Source: Talpa occidentalis
Taxonomy: Eukaryota > Chordata > Mammalia > Eulipotyphla > Talpidae
DNA length: 64,000 nucleotides
Reading direction: 5' to 3'
Assembly (NCBI RefSeq): GCF_014898055.3
Contig: NW_023601433.1
Location: 69,423,683 to 69,487,682, forward strand
Shown: positions 35,081-46,377 of the stretch, one piece after another
Layout: each line of letters starts with the position of its first letter
Position numbering within the stretch: the stretch's first letter is position 1
Notes under the pieces: model-generated
The model's database searches: none
What the model saw: the letters and a program-made list of their open reading frames with translations, nothing else
Told to the model about the DNA's origin: nothing
Position numbers and translations under genes: made by a program

Positions 35081-37185
35081 AACATAAAAGCTACACCGTG
35101 GTTATGTGTAGGAAGCTTCTGAGCCCTGGATGCCTGCTAAATAGCTTTTTTGCAGTAAAAACCACAATAGGTTTTCATTCCTTTGTGATGCTCAGGGATG
35201 CTCTTCTTGTACCCTGAGGGTGACAGCATCTCCTATTGAAGCAGAGAAAAGGAAGGAGACAGTGCCAAGTCATAGGGGGGAATGGAGTTTCAGGCAGGGT
35301 GCGGGGAGCGGAGGTCCATGTTCAGCATCTCCAAGTCCAGCTGGAAAGTCAGGACACGTTTTTCCTTGGAAACAATGAGGAGCAATGATAGGACTAATAA
35401 TACATTGTAGGTTAAAGAGGCTTCCATGGACCAGCTGGAAACCCAACCACCATTTATTCCAAATCCTAAACAATGAAAGCACAAGTAAACTTTTCAATTA
35501 CAAGCCTGTCATAATGTGGGGACTGCTTGTACATGATTAATTCCAAAGAAGTGATACAGACAGTAATTGCTATGAATTCAGAAAAGGGAGCACTTTCCCG
35601 AACTCTACTGGCTAGGGAACCTTCTTGAGAATGTCAAGAGGAACTAGAAGTTAAGGCTTATACCTAATGGAACTAGAAGTTACCATGTTGGAAGACAGAC
35701 TGATCTTTATCCAGAATTTGTTATATTTCTACCATTATCTTACCTATAAACCTGACTTCTGGGTATGATGCTTTGCCAGTCTCTGAAACCAAAATAAATA
35801 CCAACATGTCAAATTATTCCATGCATAGGAACATAGTTTCTGGGTGAAGTCATATTTGGTAGTCATTCCTAAGAATGCTGACTGAGATAGTAGTTTTCTG
35901 ATAAAAGTGAAACTTCACCAAGTAGCAAAATTTTGAATAGATTCCTACTCTTATGCAAGGAATATTCTATCAAAAATACCAGTGGAATAACTGTCACAAA
36001 GCCTGGGTTACTTTAATCAAATCAGTTCTCAAAAGGAGCAGCCATCATCTGTCACTAATTAGATGAAATGAAATGCACCCTGTATGTCCTTTGAATATTC
36101 ACGAGGTACTGTCAATCAGATGCCTTTGGTCTGAAAAAAGAAATAGCCAAAGTAACTAAATACTGTGAGGTTCAGATACTCCCCTTTCCTTGTTGCAGGT
36201 ATCTCTTTCTTCATAGAGAAGAAGAAATAGGTGTGCAGGTACATATTTGGCCTTCTGGAAAGGTGACAAGATCAGCCCAGTGCAAAATTAGCATGACTCA
36301 GTGGATGGATAATCCTGGCCCTGCTAATGTTGGGTCTACGTTTTAGCCTCTCTTATTTGTTGTCCTCCTATCTGGTGAAGATCACAGGCCTTGTGCTGTT
36401 CTCATTTGAATTATTGAGTTTTCATGAGTGAAATGATTCAAAAATATAAACAGGTCTATACATGTATTTGAACTTTTAAATATTGCAGCTCTTAAATAGT
36501 CTGCATTGCCCACTATGCTTTTGTAGGACCAACTGGTGCTATCAGTAAATGCTTCCACTTCCACCTGGTCCATCTTCAGAGCTGAGAGAGACTACTGCAC
36601 TAATCCCAGACAACTAAGAGACTTCCTGGAGGCCCAGTGACTGGAGCTGCTGGTCAAATATTTTCACTATCACGCTATGTTAACATTTTTTATCTTTGTA
36701 ATAAAGATACTGCATCCCTAACACCTCCCATGAGCACAGGTATCTAAGATGAAAAATATAAAGAGAAGCACACGAGAGAAGTCAAGTATAGGAAACATCT
36801 TCCTCTTTTTCCCAGAGTCATGATCTTAACTTCTTTTGAGTCCACGCTAAGATTTTACAGATCAAAAGCGAGTGAGGAACTTATTTGCACAGCTCCCTTG
36901 CAACAACTCAGAGGACTCTCTCCAAAACCTCTGGCATCCTCTCTTGTGGGAAGGTAAATTACAGACCCACACCCGTGTTCAGGTAGCCCAGAACGGGAAC
37001 CAATGGCTGTTCATACTAGTTTGTACCAGCACCAAAATAAAGAGAGAGAGAGAGATCAGTTCCAGAGCATCAATATTAGTGTTAAAATTACCTTCGGGGA
37101 GGAGAAAGAAAATGCAAAGTAGGTGATTTCATAAAGTAGGGTGTGGTCTTGCCCTGGGGATTGAAGGCTGTTGTCACAGGAAGTG

Positions 37186-37236
37186 AATTCTGTCACCCCA
37201 CAATTCTGTCACCCCACTATGAGTTCCGTCACCCCC
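37186..37236. repeat. Short 16-bp tandem repeat, about 3 units
   Basis: aattctgtcacccca occurs at 37186 and again at 37202 (one base between), followed by a looser third unit, 'gagttccgtcacccc'. Confidence 0.85.
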
Positions 37237-37923
37237 TGGTGAGTCACTACTGGAGGGATGGGGCACAGAGTCAAGCTGGGAGCACTGAGGCTAGGAGTCT
37301 GCTGGCCGTGCCCTTTTCTTAGGAGAACGCCAGCCTCAGTGGTGTCATTGTAATGAGGGGACTCGAGCTGTGGCCTGCAAGGATTATGTGCCATTTCAGT
37401 GGACTGAAAAGTTCTCTACAAGTAAGAGTCCTAGTGACATAGGTCACGAAGCCACCCCCTTGCAGAGGGTGTGATAGTGGCTGTTCCTTGAGATCTGATT
37501 ATGTGCCTTCCTGCCTCACTTGGGATCGCATTCCAGTCCCAGCCAGAAGCTCCACACAGAAAGTAGATTGCAAAGTAGATTAAAGGCTCCTGGAGCAATC
37601 CCAAGTGCCTCTGCTGTGCAGGGCAGAAGACTGCTTGCTGGCAAATCGCAAACCCATGACGGAGCACATTGGCACACAGGCCTGGGTGGGGCTGAGCTTT
37701 GCCCGACCTGCTGGGCCTGCCCCTGCCTTTGCCTCTTGCTTCTATCACGATCACTGAGCCAGAATGGAAAGGAAGTCTGGGGCCTAGACAAGTTGCCTCT
37801 AACTGAAAAATCCCGTGCTTGTAAAATTGTACACATGGCAATATTTCAGAGGTGGCCTTCGGTGTTAGAGAATGGACACCTCTACATAACAGGGGTTAAC
37901 AGGAATGGGGCCTTAGGAGGCCT

Positions 37924-38168
37924 CTTTCTTATTCACACAAATCAGCTCGTCAGGAGCCTCTTTATTTCCTGCACACCCAGCCATCAGTACTGTGGGGAAA
38001 GTTCTTTTCATTTTCCTGCCCCTCACCCCAGCAGACCCCTCGCCCCTTCTTCACAGTCCTAGCAGGAATCTTTTGCTTCTTGCCTCCTTCTTGGCTTATG
38101 CTGCACTGGCTCTGCTTTCTGACTGACTGGAGAGGGGAAGAAATGAGTAGAAATGGCCCCTTTGTGTC
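37924..38168 (+). repeat. Left arm of a ~240-bp inverted repeat
   Basis: This segment is homologous to the reverse complement of 39741-39970. Shared stretches include 'tttatttcctgcacacccagccatcagtactgt', 'ttcctgcccctcaccccag', 'acagtccta', 'tgctgcactggctctgctttctga' and 'aaatggccccttt'. Divergence is moderate (roughly a fifth by eye). It could be two copies of an unrecognised repeat family or a local inverted duplication. Confidence 0.8.
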
Positions 38169-38289
38169 CAAAGATTCCTTAACTACAGCCACTGATCTCC
38201 ACCTCACTGCTGCCACTTCTCACCCGACAGTCTTCTACCTGCTGTCCCCACTCTGACCCTGCCCATCTTCCTTCTGTTCTCAGCAGAGA

Positions 38290-38990
38290 AGCCAGAGCAA
38301 TGCTGTTAAAATGCCAGTGCTTTCACCTCCCTCTTCAGCCCAATCTTCCATGGCAGTCCTGGTCGAACTCAAAGCAGAGTCCTTCAAAGCACCCCAAGGA
38401 GGGAGAACCTGCTTCTCCACTGGGCTGGGTCTGTTCCCGTCTACCCCTGTGTCCTTCTGCAGCAACCAATTGCTCTCCCTTCACTATCCTGGTTTGGAAG
38501 ATGATCCCCAGGATTCCTGACAAGGCAGCTCTGCCGCCTGCCTATCATTATCTCCTGTCACTGTCTCGTCCTAAACTCCACTCTGGGCACCTGGTCCCTC
38601 AGGCTGCTCCTCAGCCCAGCCAGGCATGTTCCTGCCTCCGTTTTGTGTGTCTGTTCCTTCCACACCTGGAATGTTCCTGCCTCAGGTAGAATGCTAGGTG
38701 TGCTCCCTCACACACTCCCTTTAGGTCTTTATTCAAAAGTCGCTTCTCAGTGAGGCCCTCTCTGGACACTTTATCAAAATTCAAAATCCCTCCCTTGTCC
38801 CCCACCAGCTTTGTTTTTCTCCTTCATGTTCAGTAGTGTCTAAGATTAATTGTTCATCTTCTTCTTGTCAGTAGAATGTAACCTCCACACGGCCAAGGGT
38901 TTTTGTCTATTTTGTTCACTTCCATATCCACAGTCCCTAGAACACTGCCTAATACACAGTAGGGTCTCAGTTAACATTTGTGAGATTCAT
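38290..38990 (+). repeat. L2 LINE 3' region, sense, long copy
   Basis: The element ends in the classic L2 pattern: 'gaatgtaacctccacacggccaagggtttttgtctattttgttcacttccatatccacagtccctagaacactgcctaatacacagtagggtctcagttaac'. Upstream are 'cacctggaatgttcctgcctcaggtag' and 'tattcaaaagtcgcttctcagtgaggccctctctggac', also L2-like. Confidence 0.8.
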
Positions 38991-39740
38991 GGATGAAAGA
39001 ATGGTCACGCCACTGTAAGTAATGGACTCAGCACAAATCTGGGTTCATTCCTGGTGCAGTGTTTTGCTTCCTTTAAATTATACTTAGTTTAATGTTTCTT
39101 CCCGGGCCCTAGAACTTTCTTTAGAACACCCTTCTCCACTCACATTCTCCTTCCTCCTCCTTCTTCCTCCTGCTAAATCCTGCCATTCCTTTTTGGCTTT
39201 ATCCACATGTCTCCTCTTACAAGGAGCTGTTCTTCCCAGGCTAACTGCTCTGTCTCCACCATCCAGGAGCTCCTGACCATTGAGAGCCCACATACCCCAC
39301 CACAGCCAGCCACCTGCGCTCACCCAGGCTGGGCCTTCCTAAGTCCAGGTCAAGAAGAAGGGTGGGCAACATTGACCTTCAGTGACCACCACAGTGCTCA
39401 TGCTCAGCTGTGATTGCTGAATTGAAGTTGTGATCAAATGTCACCCAAGGCATTCAGGGTAAACATCATTCAGTCCTGATATGTGAAGAACTATTGATTA
39501 GAAATAACTTTTTTCTCCAAACCTTTGTAAATGGGGCTTCATTTCTCCCTATTTCTTAACAGATGTCATCAGTGTACACATCTTTGTGGGGTGTAAGTAA
39601 AATACAGAATTCTAGAGGAACACCTTTGCTTTGGTTATTGTCTTTTCCTGACTTGGGGAAAACCTGGTTGCCTAATAAGATTTCCCATTTTTTCTCCTTG
39701 AAGGATCACCAAAAAGAAGTGATGTGAGAAGGAATAGAAG

Positions 39741-39970
39741 GGACATGATGGGGCCATTTATTCCCCTCCGATCAGAAAGCAGAGCCCGTGCAGCATAGCA
39801 AAGGGGGAGGCAAAAAGCAAAAGAATCCCATTAGGACTGTGGAGAGAGTGTGTGTGTGTGGAGAGTGAGAGGTTCCACTGGGATGAGGAGCAGGAAGGTG
39901 AAAAGGTATTTCCAGACAGTATTGATGGCTGGGTATGCAGGAAATAAAAGAGATTTCTGTGAATAAGAAA
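39741..39970 (-). repeat. Right arm of a ~240-bp inverted repeat
   Basis: Read on the minus strand it runs 'tttatttcctgcatacccagccatcaatactgtc...', colinear with 37924-38168. It has its own (GT)n interruption at 39847-39859. The spacer between the arms is about 1.6 kb and includes the long L2. Confidence 0.8.
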
Positions 39971-40969
39971 ACCAAAGACAACCAAAGATTACTCTAAGAG
40001 GATTTTAGAGTATCAGACCCAGACAGTAAATCCATACACACAAAGTGAGAATTTAAGATCAGTATGTGTCTGTGAAGAAGAGTTCCAGGTTCTATAATGC
40101 CACCTTGAAAGGGTTATTGGTGCAGATGTTGAAGCTATAAAAGATGAAGAACCAGGGTGTGACAGATATGAGACCAGCTTTCATGCTAAAGTCATCCAAG
40201 GTTGTGAGGGAAATTCCTGGACACTGGTTGAGAACTTAGATGAGTAATTTAGAATTCAGAAGCAAGGGAGATGTTGAGAGGTGAACGGATGACGGATTGA
40301 TGTGACAATAGGAAACAGAACATACTCGATCTTTCTTCTCCATAAGCAGAGGACAGAGAGAAATAGCAATCTTCAAGATCAGGGTTAAAAAAGATATTTC
40401 TTCATGACTCCTGTGCCTCATCTCATACTGAGAATGCAAGAAAGAGTGCAAGATGTGGTCGTTACTCCTAAATAGCAGGGCGCATGAGGTTGGGGGGCAG
40501 GGGGCTGTGTTAATGCCTAGGAAATATTTAGAGGTATGGATCATTTTAACCCATTGCAGTCACCACCATCTCCATCAATATCTCTTCAGTAACTCTAGAT
40601 GTTTCAAAGGAAAGTTAAATTTATTGGAAAATTTGAACGAATGTCTTTAATCACCAATGGTTTAACTTTGGATAGAAATAGAAAGCTCACTGCTCAGAGT
40701 TATATTTGAAGCTTTACCACAAATTCAGATAATTTGAATTCCAGTGCTCTGTTTTCAACCCATCTGAAAACAGCATATTTAATTTTGTTGGATTTTTCCC
40801 CCTCATACTAGAGAATCAGGACATGAGCAAACAAGGGCACAGCCTAGCTTTAAGCCTGTTCATTTTGCAGTTCTGGAAAATAGCTTCAGCATTGCCAAAA
40901 CTAAAGGATTTAACTCACTTAGATTTCTCTCAGAAAACTGACTTTCTGAAAGGGGAGTACTGCTTGAGG

Positions 40970-41055
40970 ATGATGATACTTTTTACTCTTACATTCCCAG
41001 CAGCTAGCACGATGCCTCATTTACATTCAGTGCTCAGGAATGTTTGTTGATGACT
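40970..41055 (+). repeat. L2 3' terminal fragment, sense
   Basis: 'cattcccagcagctagcacgatgcctcatttacattcagtgctcaggaatgtttgttgatgac' follows the L2 terminus order. Confidence 0.55.
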
Positions 41056-42100
41056 CCTTGACCTTTTCTCACTTCCTGTCAGGAAGAGAGATGACAAGGA
41101 AGAAAGAGGAACGGGGGAAAAAAATCACAAAATATAGAACTAGAAGTGACTGATAAACTAGGTAAGTACACCCCATGCCTCTGACTTTCATTGGCAAGGA
41201 GGCAAGTCCTCTGACCAGGGGTTGATCGGGGGCTGATCACATAATCTTAGTCGGCTAGTTTCTACCAACTCCCCTAGCTACTACTTTTGGATATTTATAA
41301 AACTGTTTAGTGATTCATTATAGGGAAATTGCCAGTGTCATCTTGGGGATAGCATTGACTTCTTTTTAATAGTCATTCATTGATTTAGGAATACAATGAT
41401 AAGGACTTAATTCAGGTTGAAGGAGGCCTCAGAACAAAGACAAGTCCCTAGTCAAAAAATAATTGAGAAGTTTTGTAAAAATGGAGTTACTATCTAAAAA
41501 TACTCCCCCAAAAGTAGATTTATTTTCCATTCCCTATACTCTGAACACAGCAGACCACAAGCAGTCTGGGTGTGCTTCGTCCTCACAGACAGGCGTGGGG
41601 CTTGCAGGAAAGCCAGTTATAGCAACAGGAATTTAAATACTGGGATCAGCACTTTCCCTGGGTTGGACTTGAATTTTTTTACTAATATTATGCTTGGGCT
41701 CAAAAAGATTCATTTAGCCAGGCTGACTTAGGGCACTAAATAACTAGTTACCCACACATACTAATCACATAAATATGGTTTATGGAATGACATAAAATAG
41801 TTTATGAAATCACTTTTAAACCATCTTTTCAACAGTAAGTATAATACCTTAAACCAAATGATATTGGCAAGAATTAGCTGCAACATCTTTAATATTCTGA
41901 TGATTATCATTTGAAATTACCACTGCAGTGAAATGACAGGGTTGTATTTAATTTCTGTTCTTCCACTGCATTTCTCCTTTTCCCCTTTCACATTAAAACA
42001 TACTTCATAACATTTCATCATGAGGAAAGCTGCCGAAGTTTCCAGTTGCCGTAATTTAGTTAAACCATAAAATTGTTTCCAGATTACCAACCATGAAATG

Positions 42101-42172
42101 GAAAGACAATCTTATTTATGAATTTATAAATCAGATAATCTCCCTCAAATGAATCCTGAAACCAGAAACACT
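42101..42172 (+). repeat. 72-bp direct repeat, left copy
   Basis: From gaaagacaat to gaaacact, this matches 42804-42875 with about 6-7 differences in 72. It includes the identical core 'atcagataatctccctcaaatgaatcctgaa'. Confidence 0.9.
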
Positions 42173-42803
42173 TTGATGATTAAATAGGAGGGAAAAGTTT
42201 TCTCATTACGATGTGTCAAAAGAATTGCATTTTGAGGAGTGGTTTTGGTCGGGGTGGTGGCTGGCGGTGGGCATCATTGTGCAGTGCATGCTCCGTCAGC
42301 TGCGCAAACCCTGCTGTTTCCTGGACAGTATGAGAATCTTTGACCATCAAGCTCAAGCGTTCTGAACTCTCAAAACTCTGCAGGACCATGTCTCCTTCCT
42401 GATGGCCCTGCTGGTGACATAGCCCAGAGGAGATCACCCAGGAAGCATTTACTTCCATCCTCACTGACACAAGAATGAAAGCCAAGCATGTGGATGCCCG
42501 GATTGTGCACAGGGCTTTTGCTCTAAAGCATCCAAACTCATCCCAGGAGGTTCTGCAACACTGTCAACATCACCCCCGAGGACTTAGGAGAGTGGGGTGC
42601 TGTTTTGAGGTTGTCTTCTTCTGCATCCTAAAACTATAGCCTTGGGGATGCCTGACAGGAAGCCAAGGGTCCACTGAGCCCAGGAAAATGCCATGGATAT
42701 GCAACATGCTGGGGGTGGCTGTAGGGAAACAGTCTCAGCTGTGCTGTAACATTCAGCACTAACCCTGTTGATGAACAGCTTGAAGATCAGCGTCCTGAAT
42801 CAG
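42173..42803. other. Unrecognised 0.6 kb block between direct repeats
   Basis: This block is GC-richer than its surroundings and has codon-like composition in places, for example 'cagcccagaggagatcacccaggaagcatttac' and 'cgcaaaccctgctgtttcctggacag'. Each frame is broken by stops, so at best it is a decayed coding fragment. I do not recognise a source gene. A minus-strand open frame of 89 codons (42216-42485) shows no family resemblance. Confidence 0.4.
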
Positions 42804-42875
42804 GAAAGACCATTTTATTTATGAATTATTAAATCAGATAATCTCCCTCAAATGAATCCTGAAGTCAGAAACACT
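42804..42875 (+). repeat. 72-bp direct repeat, right copy
   Basis: This is the second copy of the 42101-42172 sequence, 703 bp downstream in the same orientation. The two copies bracket the 42173-42803 block. Confidence 0.9.
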
Positions 42876-43581
42876 GGATTTGTATCAATTTTTAATGCTG
42901 CTGCTCTCCTTTGTTGGACAGAGTAATGGAAGTGGTTGATCCGGGAGGGATCAGAAAGAATGCTGATTAAACCCTAATCAGGACAGTGGCTATAGCCAGC
43001 GTTGGAATCCTATCTGCCATGTCTTTCCTATCAGATGCTCCTATATTCTTGAGAGCTGCAGATGTGACTGTGTGTTACCTTTCTTAATATTGTTGTCTTT
43101 TGCGTGTGCTTCGGTTGGCCCCACAGCTTTCTATCCCACTCTGCAGCTTCACAAAACCCTTTCAGCTGCTTCCTAACCAAAGCTGTCTAGTACAGCTCAG
43201 AAGTGTTTGCCACTGGGCTGCTCTCAGAAACCATTAGTGCCAGAGGTAAAATAGCCACAGCAGGGCAGAGAGGCCCAAGAGCACATGACAGTGCAAACAG
43301 AATTATCTCCATGGGAGACGCTCTTCCGTTTCCCAGGAATCCTCTGCCGGTCAGTCTGGTGTCTGTCTGTTCAGTGAGCTCGCTGGGTTAATACTCAGCA
43401 CTGATCATTGACTCGTGAGTTCAGCAGGATTTGCAGGCGCTTCACATTCCCTGAGCCAGGCTGGGCTGAACTTTGGTGGCCTACGAGGTGGTACCTTTTA
43501 TAATCCTCAGGGGATCATTCACCTAGAAAAACCAGTCTGAAAGTCAATAGAGCTTTAACAAACAATTCTCTTGTTTTACAG

Positions 43582-43686
43582 AGAAAGGATGCAAGCCATG
43601 GAGAAACAGATTGCCAGTTTAACTGGCCTTGTTCAGTCTGCGCTTTTTAAAGGGCCCATTACAAGTAATAGCAAAGATGCGTCTAG
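43582..43686 (+). CDS. KIAA1217: KIAA1217 internal exon, 105 nt
   Basis: The acceptor is ttgttttacag|agaaagg and the donor tctag|gtaaaa. The first base completes the Arg codon begun in the large exon. The exon then encodes ERMQAMEKQIASLTG and on through SALFKGPITSNSKDAS, ending with two bases (AG) of a Ser codon. This is the start of the helical part of the protein: a short amphipathic segment with Met/Leu/Ile at heptad-like spacing precedes a Ser-rich linker. Both edges are in the same phase and 105 is divisible by three. It is therefore the only exon in the window that could be skipped alone without shifting the frame. The next intron is short (514 bp). Confidence 0.93.
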
Positions 43687-44200
43687 GTAAAAAGAAGAAA
43701 GCAAACCAATTAAAACTAATTCAGTCTGTTTCTCTTTAATCATTAAGTTCATTCATTCATTCAAATCTGTTTTCTTGTAATCATTTCAAGGCTGAAAATA
43801 TGTACATCTCTATGAATCATGGTGTGTGTGTTTTTTCCTTTGGTAATTCTTGGTCGAAGGTAACACTTTGGCCCAAGAAGGGTAAATGGGCTTCCCAGTG
43901 CATGTGGCTTCATGGACCACTGCCAGTGCCTGCAGCCGCCATCCACACGTCACACAGCTTCACATTCGTGTCATCTGAAAGTCATGAGTTCCCTCAGCTA
44001 CATCCCACCTGCAGTGTCAGACGCACACCTGGGAAGCCGCCTTTTCCATTCTGGCCTAAAGTGGTGCTGATGTTAAAATACCCTCATTGCTTAATCCCAT
44101 CACTAGTTGCTGCTAATTGCTTAGAATAATGAATGGAAAGGGCCAAAAAAAAGGCATTTTGAGGAAACTGTATAGCTCATTCTCTTTTTCTTTTATTCAG
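43687..44200 (+). other. KIAA1217: 514-bp intron of KIAA1217
   Basis: It begins gtaaaaagaa and ends with a strong polypyrimidine tract (tctctttttcttttattcag). I see no repeats or other features in it. Confidence 0.9.
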
Positions 44201-44250
44201 TGAGAAAATGATGAAAACCACAGCCAATAAGAACCACACAGACAGTGCAG
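44201..44250 (+). CDS. KIAA1217: KIAA1217 internal exon, 50 nt
   Basis: The acceptor is ttttattcag|tgagaaa and the donor gtgcag|gtaagt, a consensus-strength donor. The first base completes Ser. The exon encodes EKMMKTTANKNHTDSA and ends with the first base of a Gly codon. It is a small Lys/Thr-rich linker between the first helix and the coiled coil. Because 50 is not a multiple of three, skipping it alone would shift the frame. Its identity rests on the phase match on both sides and on the recognisable sickle tail sequence. Confidence 0.92.
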
Positions 44251-44419
44251 GTAAGTATTTTTCGGAGCTCTGGGAGGCCTGCAGACTGCCTTTGATTAGC
44301 CCTGACTTATTTCAGGAGTATTCAGCCTTTCCCTTACTCCCTTTGGGGTGTGATTTCAGTGACTTGCCAGATAATTCCCTCTACTACCATACCTTCTCTA
44401 TTTAATGCCAATGCTCCAG

Positions 44420-44650
44420 ATTAGTCATTCATTCAGGGGGTCTAAGCATTGTTCCCTCTCTTCAGTCTTCGTTCATCTGCTCACTTATCCAGTCATTTAT
44501 CCATTTTTCCACTTATATGACCAACGAATATATATGTGCCTGATGCTGTGCAAGAATAGTGGGCATCATTCTGACTGGGCTGCCTTCCTGGAACTTCTAA
44601 TCCTAAGAGGAAAATTGAGGAAGGGCAATGAGTTATTTCAGTGTTGAGTA
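44420..44650 (-). repeat. L2-type ancient repeat, antisense
   Basis: 'ttcattcaggggg', 'ccaacgaatatatatgtgcctgatgctgtgcaagaatagtgggc', 'gggctgccttcctggaacttctaatcctaagagg' is a degenerate antisense L2 end. Confidence 0.5.
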
Positions 44651-45292
44651 TAAAGAAAATTGCAGGATGAATGTTTAACCAACAGATCTGGCTTAGACCA
44701 AGGACATTACCTTGAGGAAGTGACACAAACAAAGGCCAAAAGGATGACTTAGGGAGAGGGAGGGGACGAGCCTTCCAGGATGAGAGAAAAGCATGTGAAA
44801 ATGTCATAGTAAGGAATTTAGGTGTTATTCTGAGTGCCCACTGAAGTCATTAGAGGGTTCTACACCAGGAAGGAACTTAGTCCAGCTGCAATATGGGAAT
44901 GGATGAGAAGGGGCAGAGCCCAGAGGGAGTCAGCAGTGGATGAAGTGGAAGAAGTATACTTGGACCAGTTCTGCTTTTTAAATGCCAACACCCCCCCACC
45001 CCAAAGGCCTCCATTATATTCCCAGTGAAGATCACTAATATCTGGGTATATTTGATGTACATCTTACCCAGTATGCCTAAGGGGGGGCCTCTCTCAAGCA
45101 TATGAGATCTTCCTCCCTTGGGTTAGAAATAGAAATTGTTACCAGAAACATATGTTTGGCTTCTGAATTACACAGGAAGCATGTAGCAAGTTGGGCGAAA
45201 CCCCTAATTTGGAGAAGCCACAGAGTGTTGTAGGGTATAGTAGAGTAGATAGAATTTGGGGCTTGAAATCAATCAGTGACCTTGGCTATGGT

Positions 45293-45462
45293 CAGAACAG
45301 GCAGATGCACTGAAACACACTGCTGAGGGGAACAGCGGGCGAGGCAGGAGAGGTCTGCTGTGATGTGGGTAGCTCTCTGGTGGAGGATCAAACTCTTGCT
45401 GCAGTGGCTGTGGATTGCTTCATAGTGCTGCATCTTAACCCCTTGCGCCACCAGAAAGGCCC
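45293..45462 (-). mobile_element. Antisense tRNA-SINE, tail-truncated
   Basis: It runs from 'cagaacaggcagatgcactgaaacacactgctgagggg' to 'cttaaccccttgcgccaccagaaaggcccc', the reverse complement of the SINE from its middle to its head. The A/T tail part is missing. Divergence is high and CpGs are mostly lost, so it is an older copy. Confidence 0.88.
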
Positions 45463-45544
45463 CAGAGAATTATTTTGTGAAAATTGCTAAACTTATCTTA
45501 AGTTCAATTGCCAGGTTATTTTGGAGTTATTTAGTCATTTATTT

Positions 45545-45965
45545 TTTGATCTATTATAAACTTAAGGGTTGAGTAGGGGACAGAATTCACTGAACTCAAA
45601 GAAACAGAGTGGAATGATGATTATTAGAGGTTGGAGGCAGGAGAGATAGAAAGATGTTTGTCAGAAAGTACAAACTTCCAGTTAGAAGATGAATTAAGTC
45701 CTGGGGGATAATGTACAGCATGGTAATTTCAATTAATAAAACTGTACTGTATACTTGAAAGTTGCCAAGAGAGTAGATCTCAGGTGATCTCATCACCAAA
45801 ATATAATAATAATAATAATTAAGTAGCAGGAGAGACTTGCTAGCTAAGACTGGTGGTGATCATAGTACAATGTATTAGTGCAACAAATGAGTACACTGTC
45901 TACCTGAAAACCATATGACGTTATCTCTCAGTCATATCTCAAAGTTGCGGTAGATAAAGGAACCT
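45545..45965 (+). mobile_element. L1 LINE 3' UTR, sense, old (L1MA/MB type)
   Basis: 'gaaacagagtggaatgatgattattagaggttgg', 'gtacaaacttccagttagaagatgaattaagtcctgggggataatgtacagcatgg', 'aataaaactgtactgtatacttgaaagttgccaagagagtagatctcagg' is the L1M 3' UTR. An (AAT)n microsatellite follows at about 45800-45820. Confidence 0.85.
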
Positions 45966-46114
45966 CTTTAATGTGAACTTTGCAACCTCTATTAGAGGTC
46001 TCCCTCCCTTTTCAGTGAATGATGGAATTAGAAACCACAGTTAAAGGTTTAAGAGGATTTAAGAGTGAAGAAATTATATGAATAGAGTGTTTGTAAAGAC
46101 ATTTGGTCATGAAA

Positions 46115-46377
46115 TTTTTTTTTAAAGATTTATTTATACAAGAACCAGGGTACAGGCCAGATGCACGGGAGGGTGAGAGGATCCACCAGAGACAGAGCGG
46201 GGAACAGAACAGGCAGACTGACGAAATACACTGCTGAGGGGAGCAGCGGGAGAGACAGGAGAGGTCTGCTCGCCATGTGGATTGCTCTGAGGCCGGCGGG
46301 GATGGAACCAGCACTGTCCAGAGGCTGCAGACAGCTTCACAGCACTGTGCTCAACTGCCTGCACCAGCAGGGAGGCC
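46115..46377 (-). mobile_element. Antisense tRNA-SINE, full length
   Basis: From the T run, 'aaagatttatttatacaagaaccagggtacaggcc', through 'gacagagcggggaacagaacaggcagac', to 'aactgcctgcaccagcagggaggcc'. The short flank duplication catgaaa stands at 46108-46114 and 46378-46384. Confidence 0.92.

Larger units (their letters stand above)
27755..43581 (+). other. KIAA1217: 15.8 kb intron of KIAA1217
   Basis: It has donor gtaagc at the left and acceptor ttgttttacag at the right. It contains the repeats listed separately (two antisense solo LTRs, an antisense L1, L2, MIR, an inverted pair, a direct-repeat block). In 27760-29230, 31120-33230, 35090-37180 and 40000-42100 I see only single-copy, mostly AT-rich intron. 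No additional exon was recognised. Confidence 0.85.

Noticed and set aside
37520..38062. 180-codon open frame on the plus strand
   Set aside because: It overlaps equally long minus-strand frames, lies partly in the inverted-repeat arm, has no splice context and matches no family; it is chance in a GC-richer stretch.
42216..42485. 89-codon minus-strand frame as a gene
   Set aside because: No family resemblance; it lies in a block bracketed by direct repeats and has no splice or promoter signals.
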